Shown one piece after another: positions 25,101 through 33,025 of a stretch of DNA of 64,000 bases. This DNA comes from Winogradskyella sp. GTDB taxonomy: Bacteria > Bacteroidota > Bacteroidia > Flavobacteriales > Flavobacteriaceae. Under the pieces are notes generated by a model. That model was not told the DNA's origin. It worked only from the letters and a program-made list of their open reading frames with translations, and searched no databases. The translations under genes and the position numbers were made by a program. The stretch's first letter is position 1, and the number at the start of each line of letters is the position of its first letter. The stretch spans positions 266,109 to 330,108 of the forward strand of contig NZ_RHLG01000005.1 in assembly GCF_003712105.1 (NCBI RefSeq). Direction: 5' to 3'.

Positions 25101-26774
25101 ATTTCCATTATTTTCAACTCGAGCGAAAATCGATTCAATATTTGCAGTACCATTAGTATGAAGGTTTGGTAAAGGATTTAATCCCAAGTCGGCATCATTG
25201 AACGTAGGATGGTAACTAACTGTAAAATCTAATGGATTTTGTGTCCCTAAAACATCGTCATTTATCGTTGATAAATTAAACTCAACAAATCCATTAGTGT
25301 CATCACCATCTAAATCATTATCGCACAATTGAAACGTAACATCTTGTGCAGTTACAAAACCTGAAACCGTTAATGTAAATGTGTCTTCAACAGGACATGT
25401 ACCTACCCCAGCAGCAACACTGTTATTTGTAACACGAACTGTAATTATTTCGGGCATAGTGGAATTGGTGTAATTTGCAGGGTCGGTAATAAGTCGACCG
25501 CCGACATCAAAATATTCTGCCTGTACATCTGATTGAGCACCAATAACCAATGGGCTATTAAGAGTTAAATCAAAAACCTCAGTATTATCGCCATCCGTCT
25601 CACAAGCCACTAAATCCCTAGGAGGGCTTTCAAGTATAGGCTGATTAACAAATTGAACTTCAGCCTCCTCAGTAGACTGACAACTAGAACTACCAAAGCT
25701 AATAGTAACGGCATAGGTACCATCACCACCAAAAGGTCCTGTAGATGGTACAATCAATGACGGTCCTGTTTCACCTGGAATAGGATTGACCAGATCTGGT
25801 AATTTAAACCATTCAAAGGTAGCCGTGGGATCTGTAACTGCCGTATCTAATGTAACAGCTGTATCTCCACAACCAGGGCGACCAGATGCTACGGTAAAAT
25901 CTGGTATATTACCTCCAAGTCCTGAGAAACTACCTGCTTCAATAAAAACTGCTGAATCAAACAACCGGTCTCCTTGATCGGCAATTACTAATTTTATTTC
26001 GTATTGTACATTTGGTATAACTACAGCTGTTGCATTAAAAACAACTGTTCTCCCTCCATAATTTGTATCTCCTAAATCATAGCCATCAAAAAAATCTGGA
26101 TTATTTGCTGTACATAAAATTGCGCCACCAGGGCCTCGAACATCAGGCCTAACATTAATTGTACTTACGGGATCATTAGAAACTGGTACTCGTGCTAAGT
26201 TGGTGAAATTGGTGGTGCCTACCCTTCTTAATAAGAAGGCAAATGAATCTGCAAAATTGCACTCATCATTCATATTATACTCTTCAGACGCCATTAAATA
26301 ATTAAAACTAAAATTATTTGAAGACGGAGTAAATGTAAAAGATACAGAAGTAGCATCACCTGTGTTTATAACCCCTAGAGCTGCTTCCAGATCTGTATCA
26401 CCAGGTAGACCAAGAACATTACTATTTACACCAGGTATAACAGTATTACCAGCTTGAAAGGCATTACCAGAAGTTAAAATTAAACCATTCTCAAAGGGAA
26501 AATTACTACCTACTGGTCTTTTGAAAAAGCCATAACTTTTAGTTGTTAAATCGGTAGGTCCTCCTAAAGCAACTTCGTTAAAATCCTCTAATAAAGCGCA
26601 ATTACTATTTATTAATACTGAGGTAACTAATTCTTCTAGATTAAAAGATGATTCGGGATCTGAAGCATCATTTACAGTAATTAATTGAGCGAAAGAATTG
26701 AAATTAACTAAAAAAAAGAAAATGATTGTAAAAGCCTTTGCTTTCAAAATATATTTTGAATGAAGTTTTTTCAT
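22125..26774 (-). CDS. Giant T9SS type B cargo protein with choice-of-anchor L domain and repeated modules
   Basis: About 1549 residues from the ATG at 26774 (a TTG sits one codon earlier). The signal peptide ends 'NFNSFAQ'. A choice-of-anchor L domain covers about 30-280 ('FENGLILTSGNAFQAG', 'FNYLMASEEYN'). An Ig/PKD-like segment follows, then about nine modules of roughly 110 residues, another PKD-like domain, and a gliding-associated type B sorting domain over the last 85 residues ('FPKFFTPNGDGTNDTWNI', 'IYIFDRYGKLLKQISP'). It is secreted by T9SS and probably anchored or mobile on the surface as an adhesin. The porP partner follows at seven bases. Confidence 0.9.
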   Translation of the reverse strand: MKKLHSKYILKAKAFTIIFFFLVNFNSFAQLITVNDASDPESSFNLEELVTSVLINSNCALLEDFNEVALGGPTDLTTKSYGFFKRPVGSNFPFENGLILTSGNAFQAGNTVIPGVNSNVLGLPGDTDLEAALGVINTGDATSVSFTFTPSSNNFSFNYLMASEEYNMNDECNFADSFAFLLRRVGTTNFTNLARVPVSNDPVSTINVRPDVRGPGGAILCTANNPDFFDGYDLGDTNYGGRTVVFNATAVVIPNVQYEIKLVIADQGDRLFDSAVFIEAGSFSGLGGNIPDFTVASGRPGCGDTAVTLDTAVTDPTATFEWFKLPDLVNPIPGETGPSLIVPSTGPFGGDGTYAVTISFGSSSCQSTEEAEVQFVNQPILESPPRDLVACETDGDNTEVFDLTLNSPLVIGAQSDVQAEYFDVGGRLITDPANYTNSTMPEIITVRVTNNSVAAGVGTCPVEDTFTLTVSGFVTAQDVTFQLCDNDLDGDDTNGFVEFNLSTINDDVLGTQNPLDFTVSYHPTFNDADLGLNPLPNLHTNGTANIESIFARVENNGNSGCYAVSDITLVVDVIPLANTVIDQLICDDNNDGFWDFNLDALRADVLLTQDPMQFEVSFHLEEAEAMTSSTTNPLPDTFTNLVAYDQDIIWVRIENINNTDCSAFTSFMIDVFDQPTATADTYELCDDDADGDDTNGFVEFTLSTRDLFILNGQDPSQFTVTYFETQPEAINGDPTIAINSAIPYVNAVANNDQVWARVTNIDNPDCFEVSTLNLVVNPLPVLDNAMVQLEQCDEFDTDSTDAISDFNLTQADQLIVNTITDEVFTYYTTLADAESGTSPITNALSFSNADAIGNQVYVRIENNEGCIRIAQLELIALTGQLPNTFAIAPFEECDDTRVDDNIIDGITVFDFSSAEASILALFPINQNISVDFYQNAADAASESNPIADISNHVNTASPFVQEIFFRVENDDDNTCEGAGSFELRTINPTPRTDTESVDIIVCDDVTIGDLVEEFNLTQNEVFIFDGIPNLSATYFLDFDDALNNVTANEITTPAVYNNTNPTETIYVRVLDTSTGCFAIVDFDITVNPLPIITTDIPPIEECENNTDGFFEFDLTQRRDDILNGQDPLLFNVTYHTTQQGADNLDLTEVPDPSAFTNTIVDVQEIFYAITNITTPNGVLCSNTGSFFVEVLEGAQANSDGEPLDFQICDDNIIGDDIAQFNFDDIQDEVLDGQDPADYTITYHFTENEAINYNPITDTSQLPNLYENLTNPQIVWVRVSNNISPNICFEVEPVTLTVNPLPVFELDPNYILCLSDQGAVVDVPLVLDTGLSGADHTFEWFLNGEILPLQTGSTLTPIQGGDYEVIATDNITMCMFSVSTTVTESSLPDPTTFDIRVTSEAFIGNNVITVNATGISTYEFSLDNGAWQLDNVFTNVTGGEHVVRVRDVQGCGVVMETVVVIDFPKFFTPNGDGTNDTWNIAGIGAQPSAKIYIFDRYGKLLKQISPTSPGWDGTFQGNNMPSSDYWFRLEYTEPTNNEMRTFTSHFSLKR
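22875..25620 (-). repeat. About nine tandem protein modules of the cargo gene
   Basis: The encoded modules share an opening 'CDD..DG...F.L', a middle 'LNGQDP..F.VTYH' and a closing 'V.PLP'. Three copies end in 'VNPLP'. Copies differ too much at the DNA level to be recent duplications. 'CDDDADGDDTNGFVEF' and its near-twin 'CDNDLDGDDTNGFVEF' are the closest pair. Confidence 0.75.
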
Positions 26775-26886
26775 CAATACGGGCTTTTTTTTTAAGGGAT
26801 CGAAATTTAGTTAAATAAAATGACAACTAAAGTTAAAATTCGTTGTAAACCATCTTAAATAGATAACGTATCGTTTTCATATTTCA

Positions 26887-26894
26887 TATTTTTG
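26887..26894 (+). promoter_or_regulatory. -7 box of the nifU-type gene
   Basis: TATTTTTG matches TAnnTTTG and ends 13 bases before the ATG at 26908. No TTG is found at the -33 distance. Confidence 0.5.
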
Positions 26895-26907
26895 CAAAAA
26901 AAAAGAA

Positions 26908-27810
26908 ATGACCATTACAGATATAACGATTCGGCCAACCTCAAACGAGACTATTATAAAGTTTGAAGCTAATCGATTTCTAACGCAGCATAATAGCTAT
27001 GAGTTTAATAATATTGATGACGCTGCTATTTCACCCTTAGCGCAACAATTATTTTACCTACCATTTGTTAAGAAAGTGTATATCACATCAAATTTTGTAG
27101 CCATTGAACGCTATAATATTGTTGAATGGTCGGATGTTCAGGATGAAGTTGCCGTACAAATTAAGAACTACTTAAATAGCGATGGTATAGTTATTAAAGA
27201 AGATACATCTAAACCAAAAAATGCGGTCACGGTATATGCAGAGAGCACACCCAATCCTAGTGTTCTTAAGTTTGTATCAAACAAACCATTGGTGGGCCAA
27301 ATATGTGAGTTTGGGTCTATAGATGAATCTAAAAATTCACCTTTAGCTATAGCATTGTTCCAATTTCCTTTTGTAAAAAGTGTATTTATGGATAAAAACT
27401 ACATTTCCATAACTAAATACGATGTTGCGGAGTGGCCTGAAATTACGAATCAATTAAGAGGATTCATCAAGACTTATATTGAAGAAGGTAAACCAGTTTT
27501 GAATGCTCCTATTACACAGCAAAAACAGGTAAATGAAGAAAAAGCAGAGCAACATTTTGAATCATTAGACGATACCTCTAAGAACATCGTTAATATTTTA
27601 GAAGAATATGTGAAACCAGCAGTTGCTAGCGACGGCGGAAATATAGAATTTAGATCTTATGACCCAGAAACTAAAAAGGTTGAAGTATTATTACAAGGCG
27701 CCTGTAGCGGATGCCCATCGTCAACATTTACTCTAAAAAATGGGATTGAAAATATGCTAAAAGAAATGTTGGGAGACCAAAATCTTACCGTCTCAGCAAT
27801 AAATGGTTAA
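26908..27810 (+). CDS. NifU-family Fe-S scaffold with duplicated N-terminal domain
   Basis: A 300-residue protein with three domains. Two copies of the Nfu N-terminal domain occupy about 1-95 and 106-195: compare 'SPLAQQLFYLPFVKKVYI' with 'SPLAIALFQFPFVKSVFM'. The C-terminal NifU domain (about 220-300) carries the cluster-binding CxxC in 'GACSGCPSSTFTLKNGIE' (C266, C269). Nfu proteins receive or pass Fe-S clusters to client enzymes. It is monocistronic by position. Confidence 0.92.
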   Translation: MTITDITIRPTSNETIIKFEANRFLTQHNSYEFNNIDDAAISPLAQQLFYLPFVKKVYITSNFVAIERYNIVEWSDVQDEVAVQIKNYLNSDGIVIKEDTSKPKNAVTVYAESTPNPSVLKFVSNKPLVGQICEFGSIDESKNSPLAIALFQFPFVKSVFMDKNYISITKYDVAEWPEITNQLRGFIKTYIEEGKPVLNAPITQQKQVNEEKAEQHFESLDDTSKNIVNILEEYVKPAVASDGGNIEFRSYDPETKKVEVLLQGACSGCPSSTFTLKNGIENMLKEMLGDQNLTVSAING

Positions 27811-27846
27811 AACGAAAGTTTTATTCAAATATAATTTAACAATTTA

Positions 27847-27863
27847 TTGGCATTATTTTTGCA
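27847..27863 (+). promoter_or_regulatory. Sigma-54-type promoter before the secreted protein at 27942
   Basis: TTGGCATTATTTTTGCA has the -24 GG (27849-27850) and -12 GC (27861-27862) dinucleotides separated by exactly ten bases, with the flanking TTGGCA and TTGCA of the RpoN consensus. Start of transcription would be near 27874, giving a leader of about 68 bases. Confidence 0.7.
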
Positions 27864-27941
27864 TTCATTAAACTTTAAAAAAACTAAGTTCGTAAATCGA
27901 ATTTTTCAACCTTATATATTAAAATATAAATATTATAAATT

Positions 27942-28619
27942 ATGAATAAGAAAACTTTTTTAACTGGTTTAAGCACTTTACTAATAACTATTTTTTCTTT
28001 CAGTCAGGGTTTAACAAGTATAGATGTATCAACAGAAAAACTCTACATGTCGTCTGATGTTAGTAAACCCATTGATGCTTTAGGCAGTCCTTACATAAAT
28101 GAGAATTTTTTACCAGTAAAAATCAAAGGTTACGATAATGTATTATACACAGGTAGATATAACGCATACAATGGAGAGATGGAAATAAATCTCGGAACAA
28201 AGATCATTGCATTAGATAAGACACAACCTTATGAGGTTACATTTACGCAAAACAATAAAAATTATAAGACGTTTAATTTTATTTCTAAAACTGGTGTTGC
28301 CAAAAGTGGATTTTTAAATGTAATAGACAGTGCAACTACACATTCCTTATTAAAAGAAGAGACAATACGCTTTGTAGATAAGGTACCTGCTGCTACGAGT
28401 TATCAAAGAGATAAGCCAGCAAAGTTTATCGCTAATGAGTCAAATTATTACCTTAAAGTAGGTGATAAAATTACACCTGTACCTACAAGAAAAAAGGATT
28501 TATTAAAATCTTATGCAAAAGATGCAAAGAAAATTAAATCGTATTTAAAGGATAATAAAGTTTCCTTAAAAAAGGAAGAAGACATAAAAAAACTTGCTTT
28601 ATATTTAGCTAGTTTATAG
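27942..28619 (+). CDS. Secreted protein of unknown function
   Basis: I do not recognise this 225-residue protein. It has a clear signal peptide ('GLSTLLITIFSFSQ') and no membrane helix or lipobox. The mature part is rich in beta-type sequence up to about 110 ('FLPVKIKGYDNVLYTGRY', 'MEINLGTKIIALD'). It ends in a lysine-rich helical tail ('KDLLKSYAKDAKKIKSYLKD'). The tail resembles the ends of several short flavobacterial periplasmic proteins but gives no function. It stands alone, between a sigma-54-type promoter and a strong terminator. Confidence 0.8.
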   Translation: MNKKTFLTGLSTLLITIFSFSQGLTSIDVSTEKLYMSSDVSKPIDALGSPYINENFLPVKIKGYDNVLYTGRYNAYNGEMEINLGTKIIALDKTQPYEVTFTQNNKNYKTFNFISKTGVAKSGFLNVIDSATTHSLLKEETIRFVDKVPAATSYQRDKPAKFIANESNYYLKVGDKITPVPTRKKDLLKSYAKDAKKIKSYLKDNKVSLKKEEDIKKLALYLASL

Positions 28620-28644
28620 CAATTTTATAAAAAATTTCATACTT

Positions 28645-28676
28645 AAAGATGGTTGGTTTTCTAACCATCTTTTTTT
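28645..28676 (+). terminator. Terminator of the secreted-protein gene
   Basis: A ten-base-pair stem (AAAGATGGTT / AACCATCTTT) with an eight-base loop is followed by a T-run. Confidence 0.88.
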
Positions 28677-28688
28677 AACTTCTTTAAA

Positions 28689-29501
28689 ATGGAAATACAA
28701 GATTGGATAGATAAAGGATATGACCTAATTATTGACTTTGGACCAAAACTAATCGCTGCTTTTCTAATATGGATTATTGGAGGCTTTTTAGTAAGATTCG
28801 TTACAAATACAGCGCGAAAAATAATGACAAAACAAGACTATGACATTAGCTTAGTTAAGTTTTTATCTAATCTTATTTACTGGTCATTAAAGATTTTATT
28901 AATTGTAGTCATTCTATCTACAGTTGGTATCGAGACTACGTCTTTTGCAGCTATATTAGCTGCTGCTGGTTTGGCGATTGGCATGGCTCTACAAGGTTCT
29001 TTAGGGAATTTTGCCGGTGGTGTACTGATTATGATTTTTAAGCCTTTTAAAATTGGAGACTTAGTTGAAGCACAAGGTGAAATCGGCGTTGTAAAAGAAA
29101 TTGAAATTTTTACAACTAAACTTACTGGTTTATCCAATAAAGAAATTATTCTGCCTAACGCTACTTTGTCTAATGGAACTATCATAAACTACACGACTGA
29201 AGGCACGCGTAGAGTAGATTTAGTTATTGGTGTTAGTTATGATGCAGATATTAAACAAACTAAAGACGTAATGATGAATGTCCTGACATCTCACCCAAAA
29301 GTACTAACTGATATTGCACCGACTGTCGATGTGTTAGAGCTTGCAGACAGCTCTGTTAATTTTGCTGTTAGACCTTGGTGTAAAACCGAAGATTACTGGG
29401 ATGTGTATTTTGGCATTACTGAAAATATAAAATTAGCGCTTGATAAAGCAGGAATTGAAATTCCTTATCCTCATACAGTAGAAATTAAAAAACAAGGTTA
29501 A
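28689..29501 (+). CDS. Small-conductance mechanosensitive channel, MscS family
   Basis: A 270-residue inner-membrane protein with three N-terminal membrane helices. The pore helix TM3 is clear ('ILAAAGLAIGMALQGSLGNF', near 95-114), rich in the Ala/Gly packing of MscS. The beta domain ('GDLVEAQGEIGVVKEIEIF', 'LPNATLSNGTIINYTTEG') and C-terminal alpha/beta domain follow, ending 'IEIPYPHTVEIKK'. The channel opens under membrane tension to release solutes after hypo-osmotic shock. The promoter probably lies upstream near the preceding terminator. It is convergent with tsaB. Confidence 0.95.
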   Translation: MEIQDWIDKGYDLIIDFGPKLIAAFLIWIIGGFLVRFVTNTARKIMTKQDYDISLVKFLSNLIYWSLKILLIVVILSTVGIETTSFAAILAAAGLAIGMALQGSLGNFAGGVLIMIFKPFKIGDLVEAQGEIGVVKEIEIFTTKLTGLSNKEIILPNATLSNGTIINYTTEGTRRVDLVIGVSYDADIKQTKDVMMNVLTSHPKVLTDIAPTVDVLELADSSVNFAVRPWCKTEDYWDVYFGITENIKLALDKAGIEIPYPHTVEIKKQG

Positions 29502-29544
29502 TTCTGTAATTAAGGCTTGTAAATCAAATGCAACTAATTGTTAT

Positions 29545-30216
29545 TTACCTTTTGGATTTTACAGCCACAAAGTCTTTTAAATAATAAGGTTCAAAATAAG
29601 CGACATCTTCAAAGTCACTTATTTTGAACTTTTTATTTGCCATTATAGCCATTGTGGAGGCTGACGGTAATTTATTATCTACAAATTTTGCGTTTTGATG
29701 CTTAATAACTTGTTTAGTTTTTTCGACACCATTACCTAAAAAATAGACATTTTGATGTTGCAATTCTGAAGCAAAGCTATCTTCGTCTATTAGTTCTGCA
29801 TTTACATCTCTGACTAGTTCATAGTTAGCATCTAGAATTGCAGAATAGACTTCCATTCGTCTTGCATCTAGCATGGGTATAATTATGCCTTCTGTAATTG
29901 TAATTTGATGGGCTAGAGCTTCTAATGTTGAGACTGAAATCAATGGCTTATTTAATGCGTAACAAAGCCCTTTTGCAGCAGAAACTCCAATTCTTAATCC
30001 TGTATAAGATCCTGGACCTTTACTTATTGCAATTGCATCCAGTTCGTGTTTAGACATTTTAGCAGTTTCTAAAACATCGTTAATAAATACGTGAAGTTTT
30101 TCGGCATGAGAATAACCAGAATTATTATCCTCTTTTAAAACCAAAATCTCCTCATCTTTAGATAAGGAGACTGAACAATTGGTTGTACTTGTTTCTATAT
30201 TTAGAATTAGCGCCAT
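29545..30216 (-). CDS. tsaB: tRNA threonylcarbamoyladenosine biosynthesis protein TsaB
   Basis: A 223-residue ASKHA-fold protein beginning 'LILNIETSTTNCSVSLS' (phosphate-1-like motif), with 'AISKGPGSYTGLRIGVSAAKGLCYAL' typical of TsaB. With TsaD and TsaE it helps form t6A37 on tRNAs that read ANN codons. It starts three bases after the adaptor gene and is the last gene of the efflux operon, a housekeeping gene placed in a transport transcript. Confidence 0.94.
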   Translation of the reverse strand: MALILNIETSTTNCSVSLSKDEEILVLKEDNNSGYSHAEKLHVFINDVLETAKMSKHELDAIAISKGPGSYTGLRIGVSAAKGLCYALNKPLISVSTLEALAHQITITEGIIIPMLDARRMEVYSAILDANYELVRDVNAELIDEDSFASELQHQNVYFLGNGVEKTKQVIKHQNAKFVDNKLPSASTMAIMANKKFKISDFEDVAYFEPYYLKDFVAVKSKR

Positions 30217-30219
30217 TGC

Positions 30220-31533
30220 TTATTCTTCATCACTTTCTTCTGGTGAAGATTTTGATTTGTTTTTGTTTTCAACCTTATCTCCAGGCTTCAAAGTTTTAGA
30301 TACCATATTATATGGTCCAGTAATAATTTTATCACCTTCTTTTAATCCTGAAATAATTTCAATATTAGTGTCGTCTTGTATACCAGTTTTTACAACTCTT
30401 AACTTTGCAACATTGTTTTCATTTACAAATACACATTCAAACTTTTCTTCTTCTTTAGAAGAATCATCTTCATCCACATCTCCTTCTACCTTTGCGCCAT
30501 AAATTTTCTTTGTAGATGTTGTATCTGTTTTTATAACAATTGCACTAATAGGGACTGCAACAGCTTTTTCTCTTTTATCTGTAATTATATCTACTGTAGC
30601 TGTCATACCTGGTCTGAAAGGCGAGTAACTTTCAGGCTTACCTTCTGTTAATTCAGCATATGAGTCCTCTAAAATTCTGACTTTAACCTTGAAATTGGTA
30701 ACCTGATCCGCAGCCAACGTACCAGCAGCTGAATTAGCAATTTCAGTTACTATTCCTTTAAACTCCTTTTTCAAATAAGCGTCCACTTCAACAATTGTTG
30801 TATCTCCGATATTTACTTTAACAATATCATTCTCATTAACATCTACCTCAACTTCCATATTGTTTAGGTTGGCAACACGTAAAATCTCTGTACCAGCCAT
30901 TTGCTGTGTACCTACAACTCGCTCTCCTAGCTCAACACTAAGCAATGAAATTGTACCACTCATTGGCGCATAAATTGTTGTTCTGCCTAGGTTATCTCTC
31001 GCTTCGTTAACTGATGCTCCAGCACTTTGCACACTGTAATATGCAGAACTTTTGCCTGCTTCAGCGGTTTCGTAAGTGGCTACTGCTCTATCCCAATCTG
31101 CCCTTGAAATTACACCTTTTTCAAAAAGTGCTTTATTTCTATCGTAGTCAGCTTTAGCTTGTTTTAATGTTGCCTCTGCTTGTTCAAGACTTGCCTTAAC
31201 ATTCTGATATGTTGCTTGAGACCTATTTAACGCAGATTGAATTAAATCCGGATTTACACGTACTAAAAGGTCTCCTTTTTGTACTTGTTGTCCTTCCTTA
31301 AATGGCAATTCTAGTATCTCACCAGATACTTCACTCGAGATTTTAACCTCAACCTCTGGTTGAATCTTACCTGTTGCAGAAACTGTTTCAATAACTTCTT
31401 TTAATGCTACATTTTTAGTGGTTACCTGTTTGAAATTTCCTTTTTTTCCAAACATTCCAGTAGATTTACCTACAACTAAAAGCAGAAGTATTGCTGCAAA
31501 AGCTATCAGTACTATTTTTAATGTTCTACTCAT
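30220..31533 (-). CDS. Efflux periplasmic adaptor (HlyD/MacA family) with acidic insertion
   Basis: A 437-residue membrane-fusion protein with an N-terminal anchor ('IVLIAFAAILLLLVVG'). The lipoyl half-motifs are 'GKIQPEVEVKISSEVSGEIL' and 'TIYAPMSGTISLL'. A coiled-coil hairpin lies about 100-175, followed by beta-barrel and membrane-proximal domains ending 'SGLKEGDKIITGPYNM'. A Asp/Glu-rich insertion ('VDEDDSSKEEEK') and an acidic tail ('SSPEESDEE') are unusual. It lies between TolC and tsaB and is a second adaptor for the ABC exporter upstream, or an alternative one. Confidence 0.88.
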   Translation of the reverse strand: MSRTLKIVLIAFAAILLLLVVGKSTGMFGKKGNFKQVTTKNVALKEVIETVSATGKIQPEVEVKISSEVSGEILELPFKEGQQVQKGDLLVRVNPDLIQSALNRSQATYQNVKASLEQAEATLKQAKADYDRNKALFEKGVISRADWDRAVATYETAEAGKSSAYYSVQSAGASVNEARDNLGRTTIYAPMSGTISLLSVELGERVVGTQQMAGTEILRVANLNNMEVEVDVNENDIVKVNIGDTTIVEVDAYLKKEFKGIVTEIANSAAGTLAADQVTNFKVKVRILEDSYAELTEGKPESYSPFRPGMTATVDIITDKREKAVAVPISAIVIKTDTTSTKKIYGAKVEGDVDEDDSSKEEEKFECVFVNENNVAKLRVVKTGIQDDTNIEIISGLKEGDKIITGPYNMVSKTLKPGDKVENKNKSKSSPEESDEE

Positions 31534-31535
31534 TT

Positions 31536-32975
31536 TTAAAATTTTAATTCTGTGGCTGGTATACCAAAATACAATTCTAAGACTTTAAGTCTAAAAATGT
31601 AATCGTATTTGGCCGTATTTAAGTTGATTTTTGAATTATCGTATCTCAATTTAGCTTGGCTAAAATCGAAGGCATTCGTTAAACCTTCATCATATCTAGC
31701 CTTTGCATATTGGTACGCAAGTTCTTGAGATTCTAATGCTTTTTCAGCTGCTTCATAAGCTTTTAAGGTACCTTTAGCATCTACATACGCTTGATAAACT
31801 GTAGATTCTAAATCTAACTCCGCTTGCTCTAGCTGATATTTGCTACGCTCAAGATTTATCTTATTTCGTTTTACATTGGCCCTAGTGTTAAACCCATTAA
31901 ATATTGGGATGTTAAGACTAAAACCATAATTTACACCATCATTGGTATATAACTGATCGATAAATGAATCTGCAGGAACCTCAATCGTAGATGTATTAGG
32001 GAATTCGGCTACAACGGATTGCCCTGTTCCTTGCACTACACCTATTTGTTGCGTAACAGTTGGGTTATTTGGATCTACGACTTGCGTAAAACTTGGTGCA
32101 TCTGCATATCGAGTATTATAGCCAAAAAATGCCGATAGTGTTGGTAAATATGCTCCTCGAGAAATTTGTAAGTCTTTCTTTGCTAATTCTACATTCTGCT
32201 CTGCAATTCTAATCTCCGAACGATTTTCTTTTGCTTTTGCTATAATCTCTGAAGCCGATGCATCAGATATAGAATCTACAATTCCATAGCCTTCATCCTC
32301 TATATCAAAATTTTCATAATCCTTTATCAATAATACTTGCGCTAAGCTTATTAGAGATATTTTAATTTGGTTTTCTGCATTAACAATAGATTGTTGTTCA
32401 CTTGCATCTGTTGCTTTTATTTCTAACAAATCACCTTGAGGAAGTGTACCAACATCAACTAACTCTTCAGTTTGTTTGATTTGTTGTTTGGTAACTTGAT
32501 TTTGAGATATTAATACTTCCAAGTTCGCTTTGTTTAAAAGTACTTGCAAATAACTATTGGCTACAAGTAAAGAGATATCATCTTTCATTTTAGATAGACG
32601 ATACTGACTTGCTAACTTCGAGATTTTTGCTCTTTGTGCAGTTCTATAGTTTCTAAGGCCATCAAAAACCGTATAGCCAACATTAATATTACCAGAAGCA
32701 GACAAAAACGTTGTAGTCTGTGCATTATTTGTTAACGGGTTAAAACTAAGACCTGTATTCTCATTAACACCTGATGAGGCATTAAAAGATGGTAAGAAAT
32801 TGCCCAATGCTGTTAAACTTTCAAGGTCTGCAGTATCGACATCTAGTTCGCTCTGCTTAATTGAAATGTTATTTTCCAAGGCGTGTTCAACGCACTCTCT
32901 CAGTGTCCACTTTTTTTGAGCATTTACATTTAATCCAAAAATAAATGCTACTATAATTATGATTGATTTTTTCAT
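31536..32975 (-). CDS. TolC-family outer-membrane efflux protein
   Basis: A 479-residue protein with a signal peptide ('IIIVAFIFGLNVNAQ'). Two repeated halves with long helices are visible ('LTALGNFLPSFNASSG', and 'LEQAELDLESTVYQAYVD' with 'YQYAKARYDEGLTNAFDF' in the second half). TolC proteins form the trimeric outer-membrane tunnel of tripartite exporters. It is flanked by two adaptor genes and follows the MacB-like genes in the same operon. Confidence 0.93.
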   Translation of the reverse strand: MKKSIIIIVAFIFGLNVNAQKKWTLRECVEHALENNISIKQSELDVDTADLESLTALGNFLPSFNASSGVNENTGLSFNPLTNNAQTTTFLSASGNINVGYTVFDGLRNYRTAQRAKISKLASQYRLSKMKDDISLLVANSYLQVLLNKANLEVLISQNQVTKQQIKQTEELVDVGTLPQGDLLEIKATDASEQQSIVNAENQIKISLISLAQVLLIKDYENFDIEDEGYGIVDSISDASASEIIAKAKENRSEIRIAEQNVELAKKDLQISRGAYLPTLSAFFGYNTRYADAPSFTQVVDPNNPTVTQQIGVVQGTGQSVVAEFPNTSTIEVPADSFIDQLYTNDGVNYGFSLNIPIFNGFNTRANVKRNKINLERSKYQLEQAELDLESTVYQAYVDAKGTLKAYEAAEKALESQELAYQYAKARYDEGLTNAFDFSQAKLRYDNSKINLNTAKYDYIFRLKVLELYFGIPATELKF

Positions 32976-33025
32976 GATATGTGCTATATGTCTATATAAA
33001 TGTTAAAGTGTTACAGAAAATGAAA

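Noticed and set aside
22875..25620. Repeat array considered as CRISPR or tandem DNA repeat
   Set aside because: The periodicity is about 330 bases at the protein level with strongly diverged DNA; there are no short identical repeats with spacers.
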